Of a DNA stretch of 64,000 nucleotides, positions 53,607-62,886 are shown in pieces (positions within the stretch are counted from its first letter, which is position 1; every line of letters begins with the position of its first letter). The notes beneath the pieces were generated by a model. That model was not told where the DNA came from, did no database searches, and was given only the letters and a program-made list of their open reading frames with translations. The DNA is from Roseivirga ehrenbergii (lineage in GTDB: Bacteria; Bacteroidota; Bacteroidia; Cytophagales; Cyclobacteriaceae). Position numbers and translations under genes: made by a program. The stretch spans positions 1 through 64,000 of the forward strand of contig NZ_LQZQ01000012.1 in the NCBI RefSeq assembly GCF_001593005.1, given 5' to 3'.

Positions 53607-54490
53607 GAACGATTAGCAAACTTCCTAATCATATTTTGTCAGAGCAATCCTTGATTTTCACTACGTATTTTTCCTCAAAGGAGGACCCTCAGAGGGGGGG
53701 GCGTGTAGCAAAGGAGGCTATTGATTATATAGCCCCGTGGTATAATAGTATTGTAAGGCTTAAACTTTTAGGAGTTGTTCTTCATGATGGATTGTCAGAA
53801 GAATTTATAAACAGGTACTCTAATAGCTATATTTCATTTGTGGAGTGTTCATTGGGAGAAATGTCTTTAAATGATGAAAGGTTTGTCTTATATACGATGG
53901 TGTTAAGGCAATTGCCGAGATTGGAGTATGTCCTTTTCACGGATGGGAATGATGTGATTTTTCAGCATGACCCTTTTAGTTTTATGATTGATAATTCAAA
54001 GTATGAATTATTTGTAGGGCGTAATCAGGGAGCAAGGATTCGACATTCTAAAGTGATGATGAGAAATGTGAAGAATTTTTTCTCTCTGCTTGGAATACCA
54101 TATGATAAGGGATATATTCATTCACCATCCTATAACGCAGGGATTTTAGGAGGGAGATTAACTAATGTTATGCCATTTTTAGAGAGGCTCAATAGCTTTC
54201 TTCTTAGGTGTTCTAAAGGCAATAATAACATGCATTGCTTTAATTATTGCCTTTATTTAAAAAAAGGCGTAAAGTATAGGTTTTCATTATTTTTTAATTA
54301 TAGAATATATTTGTATGTATACAAGTGGCTTGTTCGAGTAGGAATAAAGAGAAAAGGCAATGTGCTAAAGGAAGTTAGTTCAAGGAATGATAAAATTGGG
54401 AAAAGTAATTCCGTGTTTACATCCTATCCGTTTTGCAGTGATTTCAAAAAATTCGAAACAGATTCAGAGATTTATATTTTGCACAAGTAG
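53603..54490 (+). CDS. Putative glycosyltransferase (GT-A fold, GT8-like)
   Basis: 295 residues, no signal peptide. LEYVLFTDGNDVIFQHDPF (about 110-128) contains a D-x-x-D metal/nucleotide-sugar motif in the usual GT-A place, YNAGILGG (about 180) corresponds to the conserved acceptor-side NAG motif of GT8-like enzymes, and the protein ends SEIYILHK, like the C-terminal His-Lys of that clan. I infer a nucleotide-sugar-dependent transferase. A run of eight G near codon 31 lies in the coding part, so the gene might switch on and off by slippage. Confidence 0.6.
   Translation: MRTISKLPNHILSEQSLIFTTYFSSKEDPQRGGRVAKEAIDYIAPWYNSIVRLKLLGVVLHDGLSEEFINRYSNSYISFVECSLGEMSLNDERFVLYTMVLRQLPRLEYVLFTDGNDVIFQHDPFSFMIDNSKYELFVGRNQGARIRHSKVMMRNVKNFFSLLGIPYDKGYIHSPSYNAGILGGRLTNVMPFLERLNSFLLRCSKGNNNMHCFNYCLYLKKGVKYRFSLFFNYRIYLYVYKWLVRVGIKRKGNVLKEVSSRNDKIGKSNSVFTSYPFCSDFKKFETDSEIYILHK
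53694..53701 (+). repeat. G8 homopolymer inside the putative glycosyltransferase gene
   Basis: Bases 53694-53701 are eight consecutive G (codons AGG GGG GGG, Arg-Gly-Gly) about 90 bp after the ATG. It is the longest G run I noticed in this low-GC window. Gain or loss of one G would truncate the protein. Confidence 0.8.
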
Positions 54491-54579
54491 TTAGAGTTTA
54501 TATCTGGTAAAATTTAACGCATTCAATTTTTCAATTTCTCTTTTGTTTGGCTTTATTGATTTATGTTAATCGGGTTTAG

Positions 54580-54801
54580 GAGATTACAAGCACAAGTGAA
54601 GCTTCCTCAAAGTTGTATGGTCTAAAAATGAATATGGTTCTAATCGATTGCTCAATTTTGAATATGTCGGACAATTCTTATGCAGATAATATACATTTAA
54701 GTTATAGAGGAGGCGATTACTTTTCGCACTTTATTATCAAAGAAGGCTGGGAAGGCATGTTGAGGTTTTACTCTAATAATACTTCTACTATACAATCATG
54801 A
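54580..54801 (+). pseudogene. Remnant of an SGNH-like protein (C-terminal fragment)
   Basis: The spacer 54491-54797 has no complete gene. From 54580 an open frame reads ...LYGLKMNMVLIDCSILNMSD and then ADNIHLSYRGGDYFSHFI, which resembles the last ~60 residues of SGNH/DUF1574-type acyl-transfer proteins (D-x-x-H-L-S-x-x-G). It has only a TTG (54613) as possible start and lacks the N-terminal catalytic block. An upstream stop at 54577 blocks extension. The end overlaps the next gene by 4 bp. Bases 54491-54579 hold nothing I recognise. Confidence 0.5.
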
Positions 54802-56360
54802 TCCTTGAAATTTTACTAATCACTGTTTTTACAGTAATCATAAGATTACTTTTTGTCTTGGCCAAGGACAATGATTCCATGGCTTACTCTTGGATCATTG
54901 AAAAGGAAAGGCTGAATAAGTATGGCCTTCATAGGCCTGTTAATTCTTTTCTCAAGGCATCAGCAGTGCTCCCTTCTTTGATGCAGCGTCTTGTTGCTAT
55001 TTTCCCAATGAAATATAAAGTGCAAATCTCGAGATTATTAGTTATTGTCTTTGATTTGATGTTCGTTTTAAGCGGCTATCTTCTTTTCTATGAATTGCAA
55101 GTTAGTTACACATTGATTTATGACCATCAAGGTTTATTTTCATCAGCATTCTATGTAGCCTTAATTGTGTCAAGTACTCCTCTGCTTTTCCCTGCTAGTT
55201 CAAGAGTAATGTCTATGGGAGCACGTACTTTAAGTACTTTGATTTCTTTTCTGTTCTTTTCTGTTTTGGGTTATTCCATGATCGCAAACTGGTACTATGG
55301 TTACGCAATTCTTGTTTTACTGCTTTTAATAGCCGTGCTTACCTCTCTATTTACTGTTCAATGTTTAACACTGATCTCACTAGTTTTGAGTGCAGTTTTT
55401 GGTTCGATATTTCCGTTGCTAAGCGTTCTGATCGGGTGGGGAGTGGCTTATTTCATCCCTCAACTAGGGGCTAAGGTCGTAATTTCAGAATTTATGGTTA
55501 GTAAATGGATTTGGTATTATAAAAACCAAAAAGCCAAGGGGATTACAAAACGAAATTCAATCACTAATTTTTTAAAGTTACCTCTTGATTTATTGAATTT
55601 AAGAATGAAGGCTTTTTCAACAATTTTCGCTAATAATAGTCTACTAATTGTTCTGCATTCTTTTCCTCTATTGATTGTCTATTTTGTGTTTCAGATGTCG
55701 GGCGATATTGTTTTTCTAAAAGACCAGAATTGGGATACTTATCTCTATGCATTAGTGATAAGCACAATGGTCGTATTCGTATTGACCTCATTTAGAAAAT
55801 TCTTGTTTTTAGGACAGGCTGAAAGATATTTAGAATTCTTGGTCGTGCCTATAAGTGTAGGGGTGATGCTCAATATCCTAACTAATTATCCCAATCTATT
55901 TCCTGAGCTTGCTTTATTGGTCGTTGTATATAATCTGATAATGGTTGTTATTAGCTATTTGTACAATAAAAGATTTGAATTACAGGACGGAATGAAAGAA
56001 ACGGTACCTGATACTTTGAAATCTTTGGGTGAGTTTTTAAAATCTCTCGATAATACTCCTTTGAATATTATTACTATTCCAACAAAGTTCGCTTATTACC
56101 TTTCGTTAGTTTCTGGGACATCTTTAAAATATTACTTTGCTTGGCTTTCAACTTCCCCTTATGATCGTTTTTGTTTGATGGAGGATGATTTATTAAATAG
56201 TGAGATGCCGAAAGATGATTTTCAGTACTTGTGTGACAAGTACCATATTGGACTTATTATTTTTGAAAGTGCGAAAGAAAACGGATATTCCTCTTTGCAG
56301 GACATGAAGACAGAGGAGGTTTTTAGCAATGGGCAATATAAAGTCTATAAAATTTTATAA
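54798..56360 (+). CDS. Polytopic membrane protein of a polysaccharide locus (possible GT-C-like or polymerase)
   Basis: 520 residues, about ten hydrophobic helices between residues 1 and ~395 and a soluble C-terminal domain (about 400-520; LNIITIPTKFAYYLSLVSG, KYHIGLIIFESAKENGY). HRPVNSFLKAS and related loop residues do not match a family I can name. The general build (many helices plus a C-terminal soluble domain) fits GT-C glycosyltransferases, but no acidic D-D/D-E motif in the first loop is certain. A polymerase is another possibility. Position between the O-acetylation genes and pseB supports a polysaccharide role. Confidence 0.6.
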   Translation: MILEILLITVFTVIIRLLFVLAKDNDSMAYSWIIEKERLNKYGLHRPVNSFLKASAVLPSLMQRLVAIFPMKYKVQISRLLVIVFDLMFVLSGYLLFYELQVSYTLIYDHQGLFSSAFYVALIVSSTPLLFPASSRVMSMGARTLSTLISFLFFSVLGYSMIANWYYGYAILVLLLLIAVLTSLFTVQCLTLISLVLSAVFGSIFPLLSVLIGWGVAYFIPQLGAKVVISEFMVSKWIWYYKNQKAKGITKRNSITNFLKLPLDLLNLRMKAFSTIFANNSLLIVLHSFPLLIVYFVFQMSGDIVFLKDQNWDTYLYALVISTMVVFVLTSFRKFLFLGQAERYLEFLVVPISVGVMLNILTNYPNLFPELALLVVVYNLIMVVISYLYNKRFELQDGMKETVPDTLKSLGEFLKSLDNTPLNIITIPTKFAYYLSLVSGTSLKYYFAWLSTSPYDRFCLMEDDLLNSEMPKDDFQYLCDKYHIGLIIFESAKENGYSSLQDMKTEEVFSNGQYKVYKIL

Positions 56361-56374
56361 TAAGCGATTTTAAT

Positions 56375-57388
56375 ATGTTCTATCAAAATAAAACTGTCCT
56401 AATCACTGGAGGGACAGGCTCTTTAGGGAAAGCCCTTACAAGGCATATTCTATCTGAATACCCTGAGATTAAAAAGTTAATCATTTTTAGTAGGGATGAG
56501 CAAAAGCAGTTTCAAATGGCGCAGGAGTTTCCTGAAATTGAGTATCCTCAAATCAGATATTTTATTGGTGATGTTAGGGATTTTGAACGATTGAAAAGAG
56601 CGTTTCAACAAGTGGATTTTGTAATCCATGCTGCTGCGATGAAACATGTACATATTGCTGAGTACAACCCAGAGGAGTGTATTAAAACGAATGTGGATGG
56701 CGGGCAAAATGTGATCAATGCTTGTTTGGCCACCAATGTACAAAGAGTGGTAGCACTTTCTACGGATAAAGCCTGTGCTCCAATTAACCTCTATGGCGCT
56801 ACAAAGTTAACCTCAGATAAGCTATTTATTGCAGCTAATAATATTAAGGGAACGAATCCGATTAGGTTTTCAGTAGTACGCTATGGAAATGTAATGGGAT
56901 CAAACGGCTCAGTTATTCCATTCTTTATCAACAAAAAGTCTACGGGCATACTGCCCATTACTGACCCGAATATGACCCGCTTTAATATTAGCCTACAAGG
57001 TGGTGTCGATATGGTGATGCACGCTTTGGAACATGCTTTGGGAGGTGAACTATTTGTGCCTAAAATACCATCATATAAGATTATGGATGTAGCCGAAGCT
57101 ATTGGTCCGGAATGTGAAAAACCTATCATTGGCATTCGTCCAGGTGAAAAGGTGCATGAAGAAATGATTACCTCTTCCGATTCATATAATACCTATGATT
57201 TGGGTAAATATTACGTCATTGTTCCAACACAGCCTGCCCGTCCATTAAGAGAATTCTTAGAACAAAACAATTATAAGAAAGTTGAGGAAGGATTTAGCTA
57301 TACTTCTGGTGAAAATACGGAATGGGAAACGATTGAGAGTTTACGTGCACTGATCCATGAACATGTGGACCCTGACTTTAAAGTATAA
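56375..57388 (+). CDS. pseB: UDP-N-acetylglucosamine 4,6-dehydratase (inverting), PseB type
   Basis: 337 residues, extended SDR. NAD motif TGGTGSLG (about 11-18), active-site loop AAAMKHVHIAEYNPEE in which MK-H replaces the usual Tyr-Lys neighbourhood as in PseB/FlaA1, then YGATKL and NGSVIPFF. The enzyme removes water from UDP-GlcNAc and inverts C5, the first committed step toward pseudaminic acid. It overlaps the aminotransferase gene by 1 bp, and the pair diagnoses a Pse-type pathway. Confidence 0.93.
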   Translation: MFYQNKTVLITGGTGSLGKALTRHILSEYPEIKKLIIFSRDEQKQFQMAQEFPEIEYPQIRYFIGDVRDFERLKRAFQQVDFVIHAAAMKHVHIAEYNPEECIKTNVDGGQNVINACLATNVQRVVALSTDKACAPINLYGATKLTSDKLFIAANNIKGTNPIRFSVVRYGNVMGSNGSVIPFFINKKSTGILPITDPNMTRFNISLQGGVDMVMHALEHALGGELFVPKIPSYKIMDVAEAIGPECEKPIIGIRPGEKVHEEMITSSDSYNTYDLGKYYVIVPTQPARPLREFLEQNNYKKVEEGFSYTSGENTEWETIESLRALIHEHVDPDFKV

Positions 57389-58596
57389 TGAGCACTAGTA
57401 TTCCTTACGGTCGTCAAAACATTACCGATGAAGATATTCAGACGGTAGTTGAGGTCTTAAAGTCGGATTATCTTACACAAGGGCCACAGATTGCAGCCTT
57501 TGAAACTGCTTTTTCTAGTTATGTAGGAAGTGAATATGCAGTGGCCTTAGCTAATGGCACAGTTGCTCTCCATTTATGTGCGTTAGCATTAGACGTAAAT
57601 GAGGGCGCTAAAGTCATTACAACTCCCATTACTTTCGCAGCCTCTGCCAATTGTGTGCGTTACTGTGGAGGTGAAGTTGTATTCTCTGATATTAATCCAG
57701 AGACTTATCTTTTAGATATCGAAAAGGTGAGAGCATTATTGAAAAGTTCTCCGAAAGGTACTTATCAAGGCATTATTCCAGTTGACTTTGCAGGAAGAGC
57801 GAATGACCTAGAGGCATTTCGTGAATTAGCTGATGAATATGGACTCTGGATTATTGAAGATGCTTGTCATGCTCCCGGTGGATATTTTGTAGATTCAATG
57901 GGTAATCAACAGAAGTGTGGTAATGGAAAATTTGCAGATTTGGCAATTTTCTCTTTTCATCCCGTAAAACACATTGCTGCTGGAGAAGGTGGAATGATTA
58001 CTACTAATGATAAGGCACTCTATGAAAAGCTATTAATGCTACGCAGCCATGGTATTACCAAAGATACCTCTCAATTCCAAAATAGCATTGAACTCGCAGT
58101 AGGCACTACCCACTACCCACTACCTGAGACCGAATATCCCCTTTGGTACATGGAAATGCAAGACCTAGGTTACAACTACCGCTTGACCGACTTCCAAGCG
58201 GCTTTAGGCTTAAGTCAATTGAAGAGGGCCGATGCTGGGCTTGAACGAAGAAAGGAGATTGCAAAGATTTACTTTGATGCTTTTCACGAACAAACATTTA
58301 TAAAAGGCCAATCAGGAATCATAGAAGGCCATGCTTATCATTTATATGTGATTGAAGTGGAAGACCGTTTGGGGCTGTATAATTTCTTAAGGTCAAAAAA
58401 TATATTTGCCCAGATTCATTATATCCCTTGTCATTTGATGCCGTATTATCAGCAACTGGGTGCTAAGTTAGGCGATATGCCAGCTTCAGAAGCCTATTAT
58501 ACCCGATGTATAAGTTTGCCCATGTATCCTACATTAGCTGAGACTGAACAAAGTTTTATAATTGATCAAATTTTTGATTTTCATGGAGGTAGGTAG
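57388..58596 (+). CDS. pseC: UDP-4-amino-4,6-dideoxy-N-acetyl-beta-L-altrosamine transaminase
   Basis: 402 residues, DegT/DnrJ/EryC1 family. PLP-binding Lys lies in FSFHPVKHIAAGEGG; IPVDFAGRAND and EDACHAPGG are in the cofactor pocket; YNYRLTDFQAALGLSQL is the family signature. The full length and the order after pseB support PseC, which transfers an amino group from glutamate to C4 of the PseB product. Confidence 0.93.
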   Translation: MSTSIPYGRQNITDEDIQTVVEVLKSDYLTQGPQIAAFETAFSSYVGSEYAVALANGTVALHLCALALDVNEGAKVITTPITFAASANCVRYCGGEVVFSDINPETYLLDIEKVRALLKSSPKGTYQGIIPVDFAGRANDLEAFRELADEYGLWIIEDACHAPGGYFVDSMGNQQKCGNGKFADLAIFSFHPVKHIAAGEGGMITTNDKALYEKLLMLRSHGITKDTSQFQNSIELAVGTTHYPLPETEYPLWYMEMQDLGYNYRLTDFQAALGLSQLKRADAGLERRKEIAKIYFDAFHEQTFIKGQSGIIEGHAYHLYVIEVEDRLGLYNFLRSKNIFAQIHYIPCHLMPYYQQLGAKLGDMPASEAYYTRCISLPMYPTLAETEQSFIIDQIFDFHGGR

Positions 58597-58599
58597 AAA

Positions 58600-59295
58600 A
58601 TGAAGAGTCTTTGTATTATCCCAGCCCGAGGAGGTAGCAAAAGAATACCCAGAAAAAACATAAGGAACTTTTATGGAGAGCCTGTTATCTCTTATTCAAT
58701 CAAAGTAGCCCTAAAATCTGGTCTTTTCGATGAAGTCATGGTTTCTACCGATGATGATGAAATTGCCCAAATTGCCTTAACTTATGGAGCCAAGGTTCCA
58801 TTCAAAAGATCTCAAAGGAACGCTAGTGATCACGCTACTACGATGGAGGTGATTGAAGAAGTTTTAGAAGACTATAAAAGGTTAGAGAATGTTAATTTTC
58901 AATACGTTTGTTGCATCTACCCCGCTGCTCCGTTAATTCAAGATGTACATTTGAAATTGGGCTTAGAACAATTGAAATCTGAAGCATATACTTGTGTTTT
59001 TCCTAGTGTTGTTTTTAGTTCTTCAATTTGGCGAAGTTATGGAGTTGATGATAATGGTGGTTTGAGTATGTTTTGGCCCGAGCATAGAGACACCCGTACC
59101 CAAGATTTGAAGGAGGCCTATCATGATGCTGGGCAATGGTACTGGTTTGATACAGAAAAAATAGTTAATTGGGACTGGCCAAATAATACTGGAACAATAA
59201 TTCTTTCCGAAATGGAAGTTCAAGATATTGATAACCCATCTGACTGGAGAATGGCAGAAATGAAATTTGATCTTAACCGAAACCAAGCTGAATGA
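58600..59295 (+). CDS. pseF: Pseudaminic acid cytidylyltransferase
   Basis: 231 residues. CMP-NeuA/PseF nucleotidyltransferase: IIPARGGSKRIPRKNIRNF, VSTDDDEIA and GQWYWFDTEKI. It activates a nonulosonate with CTP to the CMP-sugar. Because CMP-sugar synthetases for Kdo, Neu5Ac and Pse share this fold, the Pse assignment rests on the pseB-pseC neighbours. It overlaps the next gene by 4 bp. Confidence 0.9.
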   Translation: MKSLCIIPARGGSKRIPRKNIRNFYGEPVISYSIKVALKSGLFDEVMVSTDDDEIAQIALTYGAKVPFKRSQRNASDHATTMEVIEEVLEDYKRLENVNFQYVCCIYPAAPLIQDVHLKLGLEQLKSEAYTCVFPSVVFSSSIWRSYGVDDNGGLSMFWPEHRDTRTQDLKEAYHDAGQWYWFDTEKIVNWDWPNNTGTIILSEMEVQDIDNPSDWRMAEMKFDLNRNQAE

Positions 59296-60296
59296 AGTTT
59301 GCAATTATTACGGACGGCAATAATCAACTGGGTATGGGGCATGTCTATCAATCGACTACGCTGGCTAGGACTATAATGAATGAGGTTGAGAATGCGGAGA
59401 TTTTTTTTCTAACCAAAAGTAGTAGTTCAGTAACCGATTTGATTTGCCAAAATGGGTTTGAGGCTAAGGCTTTCACAACGGATAATCTGATTTTTAATTG
59501 GCTAGAAGATGCCAAGCCTGATCGCATAATTTTTGATAAGTTAGATGTTTCTCCCGAACTGGCGCAGCGGATTCAATCAGAACTTAACGTTAAACTTATT
59601 ATTTTTACAAACTTGACTTCAGCAAACGATTACGCTGATATTACCGTGCTTGCCGACATTGGGAGTCATTTTGAGAATATTTACGATAGAGATGAAATTA
59701 CAGGGAAAGTGGAATTTTTTGGGCCAAAATATTGGCTTTTGAGACCTGAGTTTTATGATAGAACAAAAACGATAAGCGTTGATCATTTTACGATAAAAAA
59801 CATCATGTTAATGTTTGGAGGAGCAGATCCTTTAAATATTTCTACCGGTGTTTTGGATGAGCTGTTAAGGATGAATAGAGCCTTTAATATAACGCTTGTT
59901 CTAGGAGATGCTTTTAACAATCATGATGAACTTGATGAGGTGAGGTCTTTACATTTAAATTCCACCAGCAAGGTAGATGTGGTGGAGAAAATCAACAATG
60001 TTGCCGAAAGAATGTTTGAAAATGATTTGGTTTTTGCTTCCCCAGGGCTCTCTTTTTTTGAGTCTTTAGCAATAGGAACTCCGGTTATTGGTTTTCACCA
60101 AAACGATTTGCAAAGAGATGTTTATAAAGGGTTTCTGGATACCTATGATAAATCAGAGGTTTATAAAGTGCCTGACTTGATCGAAAACAAAAACTTTATT
60201 TTTCCAGAGACACCAAATATTAAAAAAATGGAAATAGGAAAAGGGAAAAGGGAAATATTGGCCGAAATTGTTAAACCAAAGAAAAGAATACTATAA
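59292..60296 (+). CDS. PseG-like UDP-sugar hydrolase / GT-B family protein (variant)
   Basis: 334 residues in two Rossmann halves. LGMGHVYQSTTLA (about 13-25) aligns with the G-x-G-H motif of PseG, keeping the catalytic His, but the Arg-Cys that usually follows (GHVMRC) is Gln-Ser here. The C-terminal half has FASPGLSFFESLAIGTPVIG, the MurG/PseG-type UDP-binding loop. PseG releases UDP from 2,4-diacetamido-trideoxy-altrose. The altered motif suggests a changed substrate or a related hydrolase or transferase. Its position after pseF supports the PseG role. Confidence 0.75.
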   Translation: MKFAIITDGNNQLGMGHVYQSTTLARTIMNEVENAEIFFLTKSSSSVTDLICQNGFEAKAFTTDNLIFNWLEDAKPDRIIFDKLDVSPELAQRIQSELNVKLIIFTNLTSANDYADITVLADIGSHFENIYDRDEITGKVEFFGPKYWLLRPEFYDRTKTISVDHFTIKNIMLMFGGADPLNISTGVLDELLRMNRAFNITLVLGDAFNNHDELDEVRSLHLNSTSKVDVVEKINNVAERMFENDLVFASPGLSFFESLAIGTPVIGFHQNDLQRDVYKGFLDTYDKSEVYKVPDLIENKNFIFPETPNIKKMEIGKGKREILAEIVKPKKRIL

Positions 60297-60297
60297 T

Positions 60298-61206
60298 ATG
60301 AATTGGGAAAAAATTGGAAGAATTTTCTTACCTGAAGGGCAACATGATTGGGTCAAAACTCATGCAATGTTACCTACTATAGACCATGTAAAGGATGATT
60401 TATTTAGAGTTTACTTTTCGGGTAGAGATGATTTGAATATATCTAGGACAGGTTTTATTGAGTTTGATATTAATGATCCAACTCGAATATTGAAATTATC
60501 AAAAGAGCCTGTTGTCGATATTGGTGAATTAGGGGCTTATGATGATAATGGTGTTTCTCCTACCTGTATAGTTAATCATGATGGGAAGAAGTTCTTTTAT
60601 ATTATGGGCTGGAATAAAGGTTCTAAGGTGAGGGCGGCTGAAGTTTCAGGCTTAGCTATAAGCAATGACAACGGAGATAGCTTCCAGAGATACTCTAGGT
60701 CTCCTATTATTGATAGAACAAACGATGAACCTTTTACAATCTTAGTTGTATCCTGCATCTTAATTGAAGATGGAATTTGGAGAATGTGGTATGATTCTGC
60801 CGACAAATGGATTAGTGAAGAATTACCTCGTTACAATATAAAATATGCTGAATCTGTTGATGGAATTCATTGGAAACGGGAAGGGCTAGTTTCAGTAGAT
60901 TATAAGGACGAAAATGAAACTAGAGTTTCTAGAGCCAGCGTAATTAAAGATGACGGCAAATATAAAATGTGGTATTGTTATGCCATGGGTACAGGAGGTT
61001 ATACAATGGGATATGCTGAATCTGCTGATGGTTATCAATTTACCCGGATGGATGATAAAGTGGGAATTCATCTTTCTGATGAAGGGTGGGACTCTCAAAT
61101 GATTTGTTATCCTAATGTGTTTAAGCACAAGGAAGATATCTATATGCTATATTCCGGAAACGGTTATGGTAAAGAAGGGTTCGGTTTGGCCAAGTTGAGA
61201 AGGTAA
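60298..61206 (+). CDS. Five-bladed beta-propeller glycosidase-like protein
   Basis: 302 residues from ATG 60298. The blade repeats have the pattern MWYDS, YAESVDGIHWKREG, KMWYCYAMG, YAESADGYQFTR, and the ends GRIFLPEGQHDW and LYSGNGYGKEGFGLA. This is the GH32/43/68-like propeller family often found in O-antigen and flagellin-glycosylation loci and of unproven activity. Acidic residues in the channel (DDNGVSPT, DEPF) are present. It may bind or process a sugar nucleotide or glycan. It has no signal peptide, so it acts in the cytoplasm. Confidence 0.8.
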   Translation: MNWEKIGRIFLPEGQHDWVKTHAMLPTIDHVKDDLFRVYFSGRDDLNISRTGFIEFDINDPTRILKLSKEPVVDIGELGAYDDNGVSPTCIVNHDGKKFFYIMGWNKGSKVRAAEVSGLAISNDNGDSFQRYSRSPIIDRTNDEPFTILVVSCILIEDGIWRMWYDSADKWISEELPRYNIKYAESVDGIHWKREGLVSVDYKDENETRVSRASVIKDDGKYKMWYCYAMGTGGYTMGYAESADGYQFTRMDDKVGIHLSDEGWDSQMICYPNVFKHKEDIYMLYSGNGYGKEGFGLAKLRR

Positions 61207-61218
61207 TACTAAGTGAAA

Positions 61219-62247
61219 ATGGAAAAGAGAATATTGGTATTTGGGGCAGCGGGGTTTATGGGTACCTACCTAATCGATGCGCTAGTTCAGCTTGGTTTTG
61301 ATGTAGTTGCTTCTGATATAAATGACATAGGCGAGAAGTATTATACTAAAAAGGGTATTTCTTATATTCATGTCGACATCACTCAAGAAAGAGAGTTCGA
61401 TAAACTTCCAAAGGATTCATTTGATGCGGTGATACATTTAGCCGCTACCCAACCTGCGAATGTGAGCGCTAAGAGTTATGATCCAAAGAATTATATTAAT
61501 GTCAATGTATCAGGAACGCTAAATATATTGAATTTTTGTAGGGAAGTAAATGCTGGAAAACTGATCTATGCAAGCTCTCATAGAAATACTCAGGGATTAT
61601 GGGTTCGGAATCAGCCGATAACTGAGAATGATGGAAGGGCAATCAAATATGATGGAGAATACGCAATGTTTAGTATTTCTGAAAGTGCTGCACAAGACTG
61701 CGTGCTTCATTATAATGCAGAGTATTCTTTTAATGGAATCATATTTAGATTACCTCCGGTTTACGGCTTTGGCCCGCATACGGAAATTTTTAAAGAGGGA
61801 AAGCACATTAAAACTGGCTTTCAGATATTCATTGATAACGCAAAGGACGGTAAACCCATCGAACTATGGGGAGATGCCGACAAAGGCAGAGATATTGTAT
61901 ACATTAAAGATGTAATCGATGCTTTTGTTAAGGCAATTGAGCATGAGAGTGCGACAGGACTTTTTAATATTACTTCTGGTAAAAAGTTGACCTTGAGGCA
62001 AGAGGCTGAAACAATTGCAAAAGTATTTTGGAAAGAAGGGTCTGAACCTGTCTTTATTGAACGTCCGGAGTTTAAAAACAATCTAGATAACTTTATATAC
62101 GATATATCTAAGGCCAAAGAAGTTTTAAAATGGAGTCCTAGATATAGCTTCGAAGATATGCTTCATGATTTCATTAAAGAAGACAATGAAAATAGCTTTG
62201 GCCACCTTGTTGAAAAAAGAAAACAGCTAAAAAATCAACTTAGTTAA
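61219..62247 (+). CDS. NAD-dependent epimerase/dehydratase (extended SDR)
   Basis: 342 residues from ATG 61219; a GTG at 61213 adds two residues. NAD motif FGAAGFMGTYL (about 6-16), IHLAATQPANV, the substrate loop with AMFSISESAAQ in place of Tyr-x-x-x-Lys, and PPVYGFGPHTEIF in the substrate domain. The canonical YxxxK appears changed (MFSISES), so the catalytic mechanism may differ, or it may be an altered epimerase. It probably modifies a sugar in the same pathway. Confidence 0.78.
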   Translation: MEKRILVFGAAGFMGTYLIDALVQLGFDVVASDINDIGEKYYTKKGISYIHVDITQEREFDKLPKDSFDAVIHLAATQPANVSAKSYDPKNYINVNVSGTLNILNFCREVNAGKLIYASSHRNTQGLWVRNQPITENDGRAIKYDGEYAMFSISESAAQDCVLHYNAEYSFNGIIFRLPPVYGFGPHTEIFKEGKHIKTGFQIFIDNAKDGKPIELWGDADKGRDIVYIKDVIDAFVKAIEHESATGLFNITSGKKLTLRQEAETIAKVFWKEGSEPVFIERPEFKNNLDNFIYDISKAKEVLKWSPRYSFEDMLHDFIKEDNENSFGHLVEKRKQLKNQLS

Positions 62248-62296
62248 TTATAAACTTTCAACTTAGTTTTTTAATCACCTTTAAAAGAGTTTAAAA

Positions 62297-62842
62297 ATGG
62301 AAATCGAAGGAATTGAATTGATGGGGGAAAACGTAAGATCCAAACTGAAATCATGTGGAGAGGGCGTAAAGCTTTATCCAATGGCTAAAATTGCGTTCCC
62401 TGAAAAAGTAGAATTAGGAGCGCATGTTAAAGTGAGAGACTTTGCATTTATATTTGCTGGTGAAGGCTTAATTGTTGGGGATTACTCTGATATTCAGCCC
62501 CATACGGTTGTTTGGGGTGGTGGGCTTACAGTCATTGGTGCGAGAGTCTCTACTGGGCCTGGTACCGTGTTTCTCTCAGCAACCTATTCACATGCTCCTG
62601 GTTTAAGAATGGTAGATGGACTTCCAGAAGGTGCTGCTGTGGCAATTGGTGGTAAACTAGTAGTTGGAGATGATGTTTATATAGGTGCAAGGAGTGTGAT
62701 CATGCCAGTTACGATTGGAGAGGGTGCTGTAATAGGTGCGGGTAGCTTTGTGAACAAGGATTGCGAGCCTTATGGTATATATGTAGGAAGCCCTGCTAAG
62801 AAAATAGGAGAACGTCCTAAATTGGACCCTATTAATTGGTAA
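62297..62842 (+). CDS. Hexapeptide-repeat acyltransferase (LbetaH)
   Basis: 181 residues. Hexapeptide turns (VELGAHVKVRDFAFIFAGEG, LIVGDYSDIQPHTVVWGGG) and the C-terminal IGAGSFVNKDCEPYGIYVGS form a left-handed beta-helix acetyl/acyl-CoA-dependent transferase. YSHAPGLRM holds the usual catalytic His. No PseH (GNAT) gene is in the window, so this enzyme could replace that N-acetylation step, or act on another hydroxyl or amine. Placement in the pathway is inference. Confidence 0.83.
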   Translation: MEIEGIELMGENVRSKLKSCGEGVKLYPMAKIAFPEKVELGAHVKVRDFAFIFAGEGLIVGDYSDIQPHTVVWGGGLTVIGARVSTGPGTVFLSATYSHAPGLRMVDGLPEGAAVAIGGKLVVGDDVYIGARSVIMPVTIGEGAVIGAGSFVNKDCEPYGIYVGSPAKKIGERPKLDPINW

Positions 62843-62886
62843 TACATCAGTATGAGTTTATAGACCCAATAGACCAGAATAGTTAG

